Source: Labilithrix sp. | Lineage (GTDB): Bacteria; Myxococcota_A; Polyangia; Polyangiales; Polyangiaceae | Direction of reading: 5' to 3' | DNA length: 64,000 nucleotides | Assembly (NCBI GenBank): GCA_019637175.1 | Contig: JAHBWD010000017.1 | Coordinates: 1 to 64,000, forward strand | Shown here: piece after piece, positions 16,481 to 26,174 of the stretch | How positions within the stretch are numbered: position 1 is the stretch's first letter | Layout of the letters: each line of letters begins with the position of its first letter | Notes under the pieces: generated by a model | Seen by the model: the letters and a program-made list of their open reading frames with translations, nothing else | The model's database searches: none | What the model was told of the DNA's origin: nothing | Made by a program: the position numbers and the translations under genes

Positions 16481-17746
16481 TCACCTTCGCGGGGGCGGCG
16501 CGGGGAAGAACGGGGTCGCGCCGTCGTCGGGCGAGGGCAGGGGCGTCGGCTTGGCCGCGGGCACGCTCGCGCTCGATCTGCGCGCCGGCGCGGCCGCGCT
16601 CGCCTTGCTCGTCCGGCTCTCGCGCGGCGGCGCGGCGACGGGCTCTCGCCCGGCGCGGAGCGCCTCCAGCGTCTCCATCTGTCGCGACGCTTCGCCGGAC
16701 CGCGTGAGATCTCCGCTCTGCCTCGCGGCGTCGCGGAGCGCTTCCCAGACGTGGATGCTCTCGGGCTTCTCCTTCGCCAGGCCTTCGAGCAGCGCGATCG
16801 CGGCCTTGCCTTCGCCCTTCGCGACGAGCGCGCGCGCGGTGTCGACGCGCGGATCGTTGCCCAGCACGGCCGCGCGCTCGACGGCGTCGTCGAGCTTCCG
16901 GTCGACGCCGACGAGACGAAAGATCCCGGCCACGACCGCCCCGAACGCGAAGCCGCCGACGTGCGCCCAGTGCGCCGTGCTCGAGTGCTTCAGCGCGGCG
17001 CCGAAGACGATCTCGATCGCGACCCAGAGCGGCAGCATCACGAACGCGGGCGCGCGGAACGTGAAGAAGCGAAAGCCGAGCACGCCGACGAAGCGGATCT
17101 TCGTCGTCGCGAACAAGACGAGGAACGCGCCCATCGCGCCGGCGACCGCGCCCGACGCGCCGACGAGCGCCGCCGTGCTGCTCGCCGACACGGCGAGGTG
17201 ATGGACGCCCGCGGCGACGACGCCGGCCACGAGGTAGTAGACAGGGAAGGCGAGGCGCCCCCAGCGATCTTCGAGCGCGAGGCCGCACAGGAAGAGAAAC
17301 CACATGTTGCCGACCACGTGCCACCAGTCGCCGTGGACGAAGACGTACGTGAAGAGGCCGAGCAGATTCGCCCGCGCGGGCACGTACCCGAAGCGCAGCG
17401 GCACGATCTTGGAGACGGCCTCGTCGATCCGCGCGCACGCTGTCGCGTACTTCTCGGCGTGCTCCTGCTTTTGCTCCTCGGTCGACGCTCGCTCGATGAT
17501 GTCGCCGAGGGGGTTCTCGATCGGCTCGAGGTCGCCCTGGAGCCCGCGGAGCTGCGGGCACACGCCGAGCGAGGGCCTCTGAAAGTAGAGGGCCTGCGCG
17601 TCCATGATCGCGCGGCGCAGCTCGACCTCGTCGCCCGAGTACGTGGTCGCGAGGCCGTGCAGCGCGATCGTCAGGAGGATGAGAACGACGGTGACGACGG
17701 GGATCCGCCGCGTGCTCATCTTGTCGTGGCTGATCGGCAGCAGCAT
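16481..17746 (-). CDS. Rhomboid family intramembrane serine protease
   Basis: 421 residues. The start gives LPISHDKMSTRRIPVVT, a typical rhomboid N-terminus; Met10 is an alternative. After the first TM (about 17-35) comes an unusually long loop (36-125), then the rhomboid core. The core has HGDWWHVVGNMWF with His143 and Asn147, GASGAVAGAMG with catalytic Ser198, and AHVGGFAFG with His262, so the Ser/His dyad is intact. The C-terminal 120 residues are cytoplasmic, with TPR-like helices (DTARALVAKGEGKAAIALLE) and a Pro/Ala/Arg-rich end. Rhomboids cleave single-pass membrane proteins within the bilayer. Divergent from the LysR gene with 29 bases between starts. Confidence 0.92.
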   Translation of the reverse strand: MLLPISHDKMSTRRIPVVTVVLILLTIALHGLATTYSGDEVELRRAIMDAQALYFQRPSLGVCPQLRGLQGDLEPIENPLGDIIERASTEEQKQEHAEKYATACARIDEAVSKIVPLRFGYVPARANLLGLFTYVFVHGDWWHVVGNMWFLFLCGLALEDRWGRLAFPVYYLVAGVVAAGVHHLAVSASSTAALVGASGAVAGAMGAFLVLFATTKIRFVGVLGFRFFTFRAPAFVMLPLWVAIEIVFGAALKHSSTAHWAHVGGFAFGAVVAGIFRLVGVDRKLDDAVERAAVLGNDPRVDTARALVAKGEGKAAIALLEGLAKEKPESIHVWEALRDAARQSGDLTRSGEASRQMETLEALRAGREPVAAPPRESRTSKASAAAPARRSSASVPAAKPTPLPSPDDGATPFFPAPPPRR

Positions 17747-17775
17747 CGCCGCGGGTGAGCGTAGACTGCGGAGCG

Positions 17776-18705
17776 ATGACCGAGAAGGCCCGCGCGATCC
17801 CTCTGCCGCAGACGGCGGCGCTCGAAGTGGCGGATCTCCGCGTGGCCGATCTGCTGACGTTCCTCGCGGTGGTTCGCTCCTCGTCGCTCACCGCCGCCGC
17901 GCGAGAGCGGAAGGTCACGCCGTCGCAAGTCAGCAAGGCGATCACGCGCGTCGAGACGCACTTCGCGCGCAAGCTCGTCGAGCGCGGCAGCCGCGGCGTT
18001 CTCCTCAGCGAAGCGGGGCGCACGCTCGCCCCGGCGCTCGAGGCGATCGTCACGCAGCTCGAGGCGGCGCGCGGCGCGACGCAGGAGGGCGCGGAGATCC
18101 AGCTCGGCGCGCCGTCGTACCTCCAGGCGGCGCTCCTGCCGGCCCTCGCGGCGTCGGCGACCAACGTTCGCATTCGCGCCTTCGAGCTGCCGCCGTCGCT
18201 CCTGCGCGCCAACGCGCAGGACGACGCCTTCGACGTCTTGCTCCTGCCTGGCGGCACGACCCACCTGCCCGCGTCGTGGGTCGCGCACGAGGTGGGCGCC
18301 GTGAAGAAGAGCCTCTTCGGCTCGCCCGCGCTCGAGAAGAAGCTCGGTCGCCTGCCCCTGACGCCGGAGCGCCTCGCCGACGTTCCGTTCGTGATGCCCA
18401 CCTACAAGCAGCAGGGCCGCGTCGTGCCCGTCGACGACGACTGTCCGCTGCCGCGCCGCCAGCGGCGCGTCGGCCATCAAGTGCAGACGATCCTCGTCGG
18501 CCTCGACGTCGCCGCGGCCACCGATCAGCTGATCTTCGGGCCGGTCATCGCGGCGCACCGCCACGTCGCGACCGGCGTGCTCGTCGAGATCCCGGTCGTG
18601 GGTTGGGCGGTGAGCGAGCCGCTGTCGTTCGCGTGCAACGTCGATCGCGTGTCGGTGCGCTTGCAGTCGGCGTTCGACAAAGCGCTGCGCGCCGCGATGA
18701 GCTGA
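17776..18705 (+). CDS. LysR-family transcriptional regulator
   Basis: 309 residues from ATG 17776, with GGAG just upstream; a GTG seven codons earlier is possible. The winged helix-turn-helix is at about 22-80 (DLLTFLAVVRSSSLTAAARE, TPSQVSKAITRVETHFARKL, RGVLLSEAGRTL). The effector domain is short and atypical (IQLGAPSYLQAALLPALAAS; DAFDVLLLPGGTTHLPASW), but a PBP-like layout is visible. It is divergent from the rhomboid gene and runs towards the diheme cytochrome gene on the other strand. The ligand cannot be read. Regulation of the divergent rhomboid is the usual LysR expectation, unproven. Confidence 0.88.
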   Translation: MTEKARAIPLPQTAALEVADLRVADLLTFLAVVRSSSLTAAARERKVTPSQVSKAITRVETHFARKLVERGSRGVLLSEAGRTLAPALEAIVTQLEAARGATQEGAEIQLGAPSYLQAALLPALAASATNVRIRAFELPPSLLRANAQDDAFDVLLLPGGTTHLPASWVAHEVGAVKKSLFGSPALEKKLGRLPLTPERLADVPFVMPTYKQQGRVVPVDDDCPLPRRQRRVGHQVQTILVGLDVAAATDQLIFGPVIAAHRHVATGVLVEIPVVGWAVSEPLSFACNVDRVSVRLQSAFDKALRAAMS

Positions 18706-18709
18706 CGCG

Positions 18710-19861
18710 TCAGGGAATGACGCTGATCCAGTCGTCGAGCTGCTGGTGACCCGCGGTGTCGACGACGCGCGTGACGATCGGCGGCATCTGCGTCGTGTTC
18801 GGATCCATCCCCGCCGGAACGCGGCGGCCCGAGACGATCGAGACGAAGCTCGCGGTCGGATCGCCCGGGACGATCCGGACGTAAGGCGCGCCCGCGTCGT
18901 CGTCTTGTTTGTTCGAGTCGACGTTGACCGCGGTGGTGTACGCGTGGAGATCCTCGACCGTCGGCGCCGACGCGTCGGGCAAGAGCTGCGTGCCCTTGAT
19001 CAAGAAGAAGAGCTGCGTGAACTGCGCCGCCGCGGAGAAGTTCGCGTTGTGGCAGTGTCCGCAGTTGGCGTGGAGCCAACCGAGCGCGGGCCGCGCCTTG
19101 CCCGTCGCGTCGTCGGGGATCGTGAGCGACGTCGCCGGAGGCGCGGGCGCGAGGCGGCTCTCCGCCGCGAGCGTCGCCAGCGTCACGCCGGTCGCGCCCG
19201 CGACGCCGAGGCTCACCGCCTCGACGCCGAGGACGGGCTCGTCGTGACCGAAGTGGCACTGATCGCACTGCGAGCTCGACGGGATCTCGTAAGGAGGCTT
19301 GCCCGCGCGCGTGACCTTCTCGCCGGTGTCGAGGCGGACGGCGTCGGTCTCGTCGGCGTTCCAGCGATAGGTCGTGTGCCGCCAGGCGCCCTTGGTCTTC
19401 CAGTAGAGCCGGGTCTCGACGCGCTTGCCGTCGACCTTGAACTCCTTCCACAGCTTCGTTCCGTTGGGGAACTTCCACTCGTCGAAGTTGGCGATGTCGA
19501 TGGTCGTGCCCGCGGGGAGGAACAGGAAGCGCGACTTCTCCGCGCCGTCGCTCCAGAACTCGTAACCGGGCTTGTAGGGCTTGTTCTCCGCGGCGACGGT
19601 CTTCGACGCGTAGTCGGCGTAGAGGCCCGTGCAGTCGAGGTGCTTGAAGAGGCCGTCGACCTCCTCGTCTGCGGCGCAGTCGCGCTTCGGAGCGCCGGTG
19701 TCGCGCCCCGCGTCGATCGGGTCGGCTTCGGGCGCTCCGGTGTCGGGCGGTCCCGCGTCGCCGTCGGGGACGGGATCGGGCGCCGGATCGCTGCAGCCGG
19801 CCCAGGCGGCTGCGACGAGCGGAAGCACGAAGAAGGAAGCGCGAAAGAGGAAGCGGTACAT
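18710..19861 (-). CDS. Diheme cytochrome c lipoprotein (SO2930-like)
   Basis: 383 residues. Signal peptide with lipobox WAGC (Cys23), then an Asp/Pro/Gly spacer. Two c-type heme sites are visible: CDQCH at 199-203 and CGHCH at 267-271. The text between signal and hemes ([55 protein letters not shown]) matches the conserved region of SO2930-type diheme proteins, whose partner and reaction are unknown. [17 protein letters not shown] near the C-terminus may supply a Met ligand. It acts on the periplasmic face or outer membrane. Its end is four bases from the convergent LysR stop. Confidence 0.88.
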   Translation of the reverse strand: MYRFLFRASFFVLPLVAAAWAGCSDPAPDPVPDGDAGPPDTGAPEADPIDAGRDTGAPKRDCAADEEVDGLFKHLDCTGLYADYASKTVAAENKPYKPGYEFWSDGAEKSRFLFLPAGTTIDIANFDEWKFPNGTKLWKEFKVDGKRVETRLYWKTKGAWRHTTYRWNADETDAVRLDTGEKVTRAGKPPYEIPSSSQCDQCHFGHDEPVLGVEAVSLGVAGATGVTLATLAAESRLAPAPPATSLTIPDDATGKARPALGWLHANCGHCHNANFSAAAQFTQLFFLIKGTQLLPDASAPTVEDLHAYTTAVNVDSNKQDDDAGAPYVRIVPGDPTASFVSIVSGRRVPAGMDPNTTQMPPIVTRVVDTAGHQQLDDWISVIP

Positions 19862-19914
19862 CGTCGAAGGAGGATACCCGAACGGCGTGGGGTTTCGTAT
19901 CCTCCCGCCTTCCG

Positions 19915-20510
<596 letters not shown>

Positions 20511-20514
<4 letters not shown>

Positions 20515-21638
20515 CGATCGGCGTCCTCGGCGGCGGGCAGCTCGGCCGCATGATCGCGCTCGCGGGCTACACGCTCGGCCAGCGCTTCGTGTTCCTCGAT
20601 CCGGGCGCGGAGTCGTCTGCCGGTCACGTGGGCAACCTCCGCGTCGGCGCGTACGACGATGAGGAGCGCCTCTCCGAGCTCGCGCGCAAGAGCGACGTCG
20701 TCACCTACGAGTTCGAGAACGTCCCCGTCGGCTCGGCGCGCTTCCTCAACGAGCTCGTGCGCGTCTATCCGCCGCCGCGCGCGCTCGAGGTGAGCCAAGA
20801 TCGCCTCGACGAGAAGCAGTTCTTCGCCTCGATGCGGATCCCGACGGCCGGGTTCGCCGCCGTCTCGAGCCAGGCCGAGCTCGAGGCCGCCGTCGCCAAG
20901 CTGGGCCTGCCCGCGGTGCTCAAGACGCGTCGCTTCGGCTACGACGGCAAGGGCCAATGGATCCTGCGCACGCAGGACGACGTCGCGCGCGCGTGGGAGG
21001 CGCTCGGCGCCGCGTCGCTCGTGCTCGAGGCGTTCGTTCCCTTCGAACGCGAGCTCTCCATCCTCGCGGTGCGCAGCACGCGCGGCGAGACGCGCTTCTG
21101 GCCGCTCGTGGAGAACGAGCACCGCGACGGGATCCTCCGGCTCTCGATGCCGAAGAGCGACGCGTGGACGCCGGAGCTCCAGGCGCGCGCCGAAGCGTAC
21201 GCGGCGAACGTCCTCGCCGAGCTCGACTACGTCGGCGTCCTCGCGATCGAGCTGTTCCTCGTCGGCGACGAGCTCGTCGCCAACGAGATGGCGCCTCGCG
21301 TCCACAACTCCGGTCACTGGACGATCGAAGGCGCGGAGACGAGCCAGTTCGAGAACCACGTCCGCGCGATCCTCGGCATGCCGCTCGGCTCGACGCGGAC
21401 GATCGGCGCGTGCGCGATGATCAACGCGATCGGGCGGCTGCCTCCGCAAGGTGACGTCCTCGCCGTCGAGGGCGCGCACCTCCACGCGTACGGGAAAGAC
21501 GGCGCGCCCGGGCGCAAGGTCGGTCACGTCACCGTGCGCGCCGAGACGAAGCGAGAGCTGGCGGAGAAGCTCGAGAAGCTCCTCCCCATCGTCGACCCGC
21601 AGGGCGTCGCGCCCGCGAGCATGCGGCAGGCTCGCTGA
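20511..21638 (+). CDS. purK: 5-(carboxyamino)imidazole ribonucleotide synthase PurK
   Basis: 375 residues from GTG 20511, overlapping purE by four bases. Longer frames upstream run through purE and are false. ATP-grasp enzyme that carboxylates AIR with bicarbonate and [22 protein letters not shown] at the N-terminus is the nucleotide-like fold; [24 protein letters not shown] (ATP-grasp loop), ENEHRDGIL, and [20 protein letters not shown] (metal and substrate site) follow. The C-terminal beta domain ends with [10 protein letters not shown]. The downstream methyltransferase overlaps by one base (TGATG). Confidence 0.96.
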
Positions 21639-22261
21639 TGTCGTGGTTCATGGCGACGATCTACGACTGGTTCATGCGCGATCTCGAGATCGCGTGCGGC
21701 GCGGCCTGGCGCGCGGAGCTGCTCCACGACGTTCGCGGCGAGGTGCTCGAGATCGGCGCCGGCACCGGGCGCAACCTCGATCACTACGAGGGCGTCGAGC
21801 GGCTCGTGCTCGCCGAGCCCGATCCGCACATGCAGAAGAAGCTCGCGGCGCGGGTTGCGCGCGAGCCCGAGTCGCGTCGCGCGCGATCGATCGAGATCGT
21901 CTCGTGGAGCGCCGAGTCGCTCGCGGCGCCCGACGCGAGCTTCGACGTCGTGGTCGCCACGCTCGTCCTCTGCTCCGTCGGCGACGTCGGGGCGAGCTTG
22001 CGCGAGATCCGTCGCGTCTTGCGCCCGGGAGGGACGTTCGTGTTCCTCGAGCACGTGGCCTCCCCGGATCCGAAGCGCCTCGCGTGGCAACGAAGGCTCG
22101 AGCCGGCGTGGAAGCGGCTCGCGGGCAACTGCCACCTCTGCCGAGACGCGGCGCGGTCGATCGAAGAAGCCGGGTTTCACATCGATCGGATCACGCGCGA
22201 GAGCGCGCGGAAGGCGCTGCCGATCGTGCGGCCCACGATTCGCGGCCGCGCGCGCGCGTGA
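21638..22261 (+). CDS. Class I SAM-dependent methyltransferase
   Basis: 207 residues, starting in the purK stop (TGATG). The SAM-binding motif VLEIGAGTGRNL is near residues 35-46, the acidic end of strand 2 is LVLAEPDPHMQKKL, and motif IV is FDVVVATLVLCSVGD. The post-motif LREIRRVLRPGGTFVFLEHV is typical of Methyltransf_11, and the C-terminus resembles METTL7-type proteins (LAGNCHLCRDAARSIEEAGF). The N-terminal MATIYDWFMRD helix also fits that group. The substrate is unknown; METTL7 relatives act on lipophilic thiols or lipids. The purine operon position is probably a convenience of transcription. Confidence 0.9.
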   Translation: MSWFMATIYDWFMRDLEIACGAAWRAELLHDVRGEVLEIGAGTGRNLDHYEGVERLVLAEPDPHMQKKLAARVAREPESRRARSIEIVSWSAESLAAPDASFDVVVATLVLCSVGDVGASLREIRRVLRPGGTFVFLEHVASPDPKRLAWQRRLEPAWKRLAGNCHLCRDAARSIEEAGFHIDRITRESARKALPIVRPTIRGRARA

Positions 22262-22262
22262 G

Positions 22263-22823
22263 TCACCTGCAGTCGGGGGAGAGCGCCTCGTACGTCGCCT
22301 CGAAGCAGTCGTCGATCTGATCGCAAGGTCGATCGAGGCACGCCGCGAGCTTCGCGAGCGCGTCCGCGTTGAACGCGGGGAGGAGCGGGCAGGTTTCGTC
22401 GAACCGCTTGCCTTCGTCGCCGCACGAGGCGACCTTCTTGGCGCAGGCGTCGGCTTGGTCTTTGCCCGAGATCGCGGCGCTCGCGACCACGCCGAGGCAT
22501 TTGTCGTCGCTGACCGACTGCGCGCAGTCGGTCGTCGTCCGGCAGGCGAGGTACGAGGCCGGATCGATCATCGTGAGCTGCGCGCAGCGGTAGTCGCGGC
22601 CGCATCCGTCGCGGCTGACCGGGCCCGGCGTCGAGCCGTCGGGGGCGCAGCTCTTCACTCGCTCTTCGCGTCGCGTGCAGTAGTCGACCTCGGACTGCAC
22701 GGCGCCGACGCCTCCGCTCGACGTGCTGGTGCCGGTCGAGCAGCCGCCGGCGGAGAACGCGAGCGCGGCGCCGAGCGGCGCGGTGACGGCGAGCAAGGCG
22801 CGAACGGAACGAATGAAGGCCAT
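22263..22823 (-). CDS. Cys-rich lipoprotein
   Basis: 186 residues. Signal peptide with lipobox AGGC (near residue 28), a Ser/Thr/Gly spacer, then a domain with 14 Cys in about 140 residues (DYCTRREERVKSC, DGCGRDYRCAQ, LACRTTTDCAQ, KCLGVV, ACAKKVASCGDE, TCPLLP, ACLDRPCDQIDDC). Even pairing suggests several disulfides in a helical bundle. One of at least four such lipoproteins in the window. No function recognised. Its gene starts 28 bases after the GspE-like stop, on the same strand, so it may be the last gene of the trmO transcript. Confidence 0.8.
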   Translation of the reverse strand: MAFIRSVRALLAVTAPLGAALAFSAGGCSTGTSTSSGGVGAVQSEVDYCTRREERVKSCAPDGSTPGPVSRDGCGRDYRCAQLTMIDPASYLACRTTTDCAQSVSDDKCLGVVASAAISGKDQADACAKKVASCGDEGKRFDETCPLLPAFNADALAKLAACLDRPCDQIDDCFEATYEALSPDCR

Positions 22824-22851
22824 GATTTCTCCTCGAGCGAGCGTAGGGAGG

Positions 22852-24015
22852 CTACGTGGTCACGCGCAAGACCTCGTCGACCGTCGTCGCTCCGTCTTTC
22901 ACCTTGGCGAGACCGATGCGACGCAGCGTGGGGATCCCGCGCTTCTTGAGGAGCGCGCGATACTCGCGCGGGCTCGCCTTGTGCTTGATGAGCTCGCGCA
23001 TGTCGTCGTCGACGATGACGACCTCGAAGATGCCGGTGCGCCCCTTGTAGCCGGTGCGGAGGCAGGCGGCGCAGCCCTTCGGGCGAACGACCTTCGAGCC
23101 GCGGGGCAGGATCGTCTCGTCTTCGTCGACGAGATCCGTCTCGAGCGTGACGAGCTCCTGGCAGTTGCGGCACACGAGGCGCACGAGCCGCTGCGCGAGG
23201 ATGCCGGTGAGCGCGTTGGCGACGATCCACGGCTCGACGCCGAGATCGACGAGGCGCACCGCGGTCTCGACCGCGTCCGACGTGTGGAGCGTCGAGAGGA
23301 CGAGGTGTCCGGTGAGCGACGCCTGGAGGGCGATGCCCGCGGTCTCCGCGTCGCGGATCTCACCGACCATGATCACGTCGGGATCCTGACGGAGGATCGC
23401 GCGGAGGCCCGTCGCGAACGTGAATCCGGCCTTCACGTTGGTCTGCCCCTGCGTGATCTGGGGGAGCTCGACCTCGATCGGATCTTCGAGCGTCATGACG
23501 TTGTAGTGACGCGTGTCGATGAGCCGCATGAACGAGTAGAGGGTCGAGGTCTTGCCCGCGCCGGTGGGGCCGCTCGTCACGAGGAAGCCTTGCGGGCGAT
23601 CGACGAGCTCGCGAACGATCGCCTGGGTGACCGGATCGAGGCCGAGCTTCTCGAACGCGATCAGCGCCTGGCCCGAGAGGATGCGGAGCACGACCTTCTC
23701 GCCGAGCGACGAGGGAAACGACGAGGCGCGCAGGTGCACCGTGTTGCCCTCAGGCGTGAGCGTGAGCTGACCGTCTTGGGGAACGCGGCGCTCCGCGATG
23801 TCCATGCGCGCGAGCACCTTGATGCGCGAGATGACCTCGGGGGAGATGTCGAGAGGCACGCTCTGCTCTTCGACCATCTCGCCGTCGACGCGGAAGCGCA
23901 CGTTCATGCGATCGCGCTTCGGCTCGAGGTGGATGTCGCTGGCGTGGGCGCGGACGGCGCGGCGCACGATCTCGTCGAGGACGATGACGGCGCCCTGCTC
24001 GAGGAGCTCGCTCAT
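22852..24015 (-). CDS. Short GspE/PilB-type secretion ATPase
   Basis: 387 residues from ATG 24013-24015. Hexameric ATPase of type II secretion or type IV pilus systems. The N2-like domain starts at once (RAHASDIHLEPKRDRMNVRF). Then come Walker A GPTGAGKT (149-156), the Asp box MTLEDPIE, Walker B DVIMVGEIRD (213-222) and the His box TGHLVLSTLHT. A zinc-binding pair CRNC...GCAAC frames residues 282-320. The N-terminal N1 domain that docks to GspL or PilC partners is missing; normal GspE/PilB have 500-570 residues. No other secretion or pilus gene is adjacent. The trmO stop lies 11 bases upstream, so the two are co-transcribed. Confidence 0.9.
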   Translation of the reverse strand: MSELLEQGAVIVLDEIVRRAVRAHASDIHLEPKRDRMNVRFRVDGEMVEEQSVPLDISPEVISRIKVLARMDIAERRVPQDGQLTLTPEGNTVHLRASSFPSSLGEKVVLRILSGQALIAFEKLGLDPVTQAIVRELVDRPQGFLVTSGPTGAGKTSTLYSFMRLIDTRHYNVMTLEDPIEVELPQITQGQTNVKAGFTFATGLRAILRQDPDVIMVGEIRDAETAGIALQASLTGHLVLSTLHTSDAVETAVRLVDLGVEPWIVANALTGILAQRLVRLVCRNCQELVTLETDLVDEDETILPRGSKVVRPKGCAACLRTGYKGRTGIFEVVIVDDDMRELIKHKASPREYRALLKKRGIPTLRRIGLAKVKDGATTVDEVLRVTT

Positions 24016-24026
24016 GGTCAGAGAGG

Positions 24027-24806
24027 CTAGCCGAACCGGCCGACGAACGCGCGGTGCAGCTCCAGCGCGGGATCGGTCCCCGTCGCGAGCGCCTTCGATT
24101 TCCAGCCGGTCGCGATCCGGAGGATCGTGATCGAGCGCGCCTCCGTGGCCTCCGTGGCCTCGAAGTGGACCCGCCAGTCTTTGACGGCGAGCTCGAGGGA
24201 CCCGTCGGCCCTCCTCTTGATCCGGCGATAGGGATGAGGCTGCGGGCCGAGCGCGAGCGCGTCCGTGATGCGGGCGCGCAGATCCACGTCGACGCGTCCG
24301 TCGAGCCAGCGGAGCTGCGCGTCGGCGGGCTCGGCGAAGCGCACCTCCCAGACGGGGCGCGGATCGGCGGCGAGCCAGCCGGCGCTCGCGTCGGGGAACG
24401 CGTCGGCGTACGCGAGGTACGGCTTCAGATCGAGCACGGGCGTGCCGTCGAGCAGATCGAGATCGCGGACATGGAGGACGAGACCTTCGATCTTCTCGAG
24501 CCTCACGGCGCTCATGCCGATCGGGTTCGGGCGATGGGGCGATCGGGTCGCGAAGACGCCGCGCTTGCGGTCGCTGCGCGGCGGCAACACCTTCGCGCTC
24601 GCCGACGGCGCTGCGCGGTGAAACCAGAAGAGGATCCAGAGGCGATCGAAGCCCTGGAGATCCGCGAGGGCGTGCTCGTGCTCGGCGAAGATCTCGACGC
24701 GGCCGGCGACGCTCTCGGCCGCGACGGCCTGGCGCGGCGCCTCGACCTTCTCCGTGAAGGGCGAACGGACGAGCCCGATCGGGCGCACGAGGTACGTCTC
24801 GGTCAC
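24027..24806 (-). CDS. tsaA: tRNA m6t6A37 methyltransferase TrmO/TsaA
   Basis: 259 residues, slightly longer than the usual 235. TrmO N6-methylates t6A37 of threonine tRNA using SAM. Conserved text includes RPIGLVRSPFTEK at the N-terminus, FDRLWILFWFHR, TRSPHRPNPIGMSAVRLEKI (the SAM site) and DLLDGTPVLDLKPYLAYADA. The C-terminal helix-strand region (RITDALALGPQPHPYRRI) fits the second domain of the E. coli type. It is first in a minus-strand set with the GspE-like gene and a lipoprotein; the 167-base divergent gap to the FHA gene should hold the promoter. Confidence 0.93.
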   Translation of the reverse strand: MTETYLVRPIGLVRSPFTEKVEAPRQAVAAESVAGRVEIFAEHEHALADLQGFDRLWILFWFHRAAPSASAKVLPPRSDRKRGVFATRSPHRPNPIGMSAVRLEKIEGLVLHVRDLDLLDGTPVLDLKPYLAYADAFPDASAGWLAADPRPVWEVRFAEPADAQLRWLDGRVDVDLRARITDALALGPQPHPYRRIKRRADGSLELAVKDWRVHFEATEATEARSITILRIATGWKSKALATGTDPALELHRAFVGRFG

Positions 24807-24973
24807 GCTCGCTTTCTAGCACTCCTCCGCCGAGCGCCCTCGGATGGAGCGATCGAGGACGACGGCAGCGCCGCCTTGGGCGGGCGGCGATCCAAAACGG
24901 TGCATCCCGACGAGGGTGGGAGAAATCGCCGGCGCGCGCGTGAAAATCGCCGTCGCCGCGGTACGGTGAAGGC

Positions 24974-26014
24974 GTGTCGTCCCCCACGCCGCCGCCTTCG
25001 CCGCCCGTGTCTGCGCGCCGTCCGAACGTCGGGACGATGCTGCCGACGGATCTCGTCGCGTGGCGCGATCGCGCGCTTCGCGTCGCGCCGTCGGCGGGCG
25101 ACGCCTATGCGATCGCCGTTCGCGCGAACGCGGAGCGTGAGCCGGCGGAGCCGGGCTATCGGCTCTATTGGATGACGCGCGGCCTGCTCGCGAGCGCGGA
25201 GGTGCCTGCGGCGTCGACCGGACACGTCGTGATCGGGCGCCACGAAAAGTGCGACGTCGTGCTCGACGACGAGCGCGCCGTCTCGCTCCGTCACGTGCTC
25301 GTTCGCTCGGCGGTGCTCGACGACGGATGCCCGACGTTGAGCGTGCTCGATCTTCGGACCCACGACGGCTTCGAGCTCTCGGACGGGACGAAGCAGCACG
25401 CGATCATGGCGTCGGGACCGGTGGTCTTTCGCATCGGATCGCACACCGTGGTCGCGCTGCCGAGCACGGGGCGCATTCCCGAGGCGCTCCCGTCGCCCCT
25501 CGTCGAGCGCTTCGAGCGCGATCCGGGAGCCGGCCGCGGGCATGAAGTGAAGATCCAGCCGGCGCCGGCCGATCGCGGACCGATCTCGCGCGTCACGCTG
25601 ATGCGCGGCACGATCGATCTGGCCGAGCGGCGCTCGTTTCCCCCCGGCTTCACCGGCGAATGGAGCCCGGATCCCGCGCATCCCTTCGAGCTTCTCCTCA
25701 CGATGGGCGGCTTCCGCGCCGTGGTGCGCTTCACCGTCGCCGATCTCGAGCAGGGCGTGCTCATCGGGCGCGCCGAGAAGTGCGTCGACGCGGGGCTGCG
25801 CCCGATCCTCGCCGAGAGCATCTCGCGGGTGCACCTGTTGCTGGTGCGCGAGAAGGGGCAGCAGTTTCTCTACGATACGGCGTCGACGAACGGCACCGAG
25901 ATCGACGGCCGGCGTGTTCGATGCGCGCCGCTCGCCGACGAAGGCACGACCGCTCGGATCGCCGGCAAGAGCGGGCTCTCGCTCCACTGGCGCGCGGTTC
26001 ACGCGCTCCAATAG
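24974..26014 (+). CDS. Double FHA-domain protein
   Basis: 346 residues from GTG 24974. Soluble, no signal peptide. First FHA domain at about 75-165: GHVVIGRHEKCDVVLDDE (phosphothreonine-binding Arg), SLRHVLV and a strand pair. Second at about 255-340: QGVLIGRAEKCVDAGLRP, SISRVHLLLV, then DTASTNGTEIDGRRV. Both keep the GR and S/xRH cores. FHA domains bind phosphothreonine, so this is a likely reader of the abundant Ser/Thr kinases in this genome. Transcription ends at a hairpin with T-run at 26081-26103. No kinase is immediately adjacent. Confidence 0.9.
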   Translation: MSSPTPPPSPPVSARRPNVGTMLPTDLVAWRDRALRVAPSAGDAYAIAVRANAEREPAEPGYRLYWMTRGLLASAEVPAASTGHVVIGRHEKCDVVLDDERAVSLRHVLVRSAVLDDGCPTLSVLDLRTHDGFELSDGTKQHAIMASGPVVFRIGSHTVVALPSTGRIPEALPSPLVERFERDPGAGRGHEVKIQPAPADRGPISRVTLMRGTIDLAERRSFPPGFTGEWSPDPAHPFELLLTMGGFRAVVRFTVADLEQGVLIGRAEKCVDAGLRPILAESISRVHLLLVREKGQQFLYDTASTNGTEIDGRRVRCAPLADEGTTARIAGKSGLSLHWRAVHALQ

Positions 26015-26080
26015 CCCCGCGAGGGGGCCAACAACGCGCGGCCTCGCCGGTCGGATCGGCGCGGACGAATTCTTTCTGCT

Positions 26081-26103
26081 CGCCGTTTCCGGCGGGAATT
26101 TTT
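26081..26103 (+). terminator. Intrinsic terminator after the FHA gene
   Basis: Stem CGCCG/CGGCG with loop TTTC, then GGAATTTTT. The T-run on the plus strand, 67 bases after the FHA stop, supports rho-independent termination. Confidence 0.55.
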
Positions 26104-26174
26104 CGGATGTCCGAAGGTGCGCCGACTGCAACCGCCCCGCGAGAGCGTGCGTAGGTGGAGTGCAAGGAGGGCTC

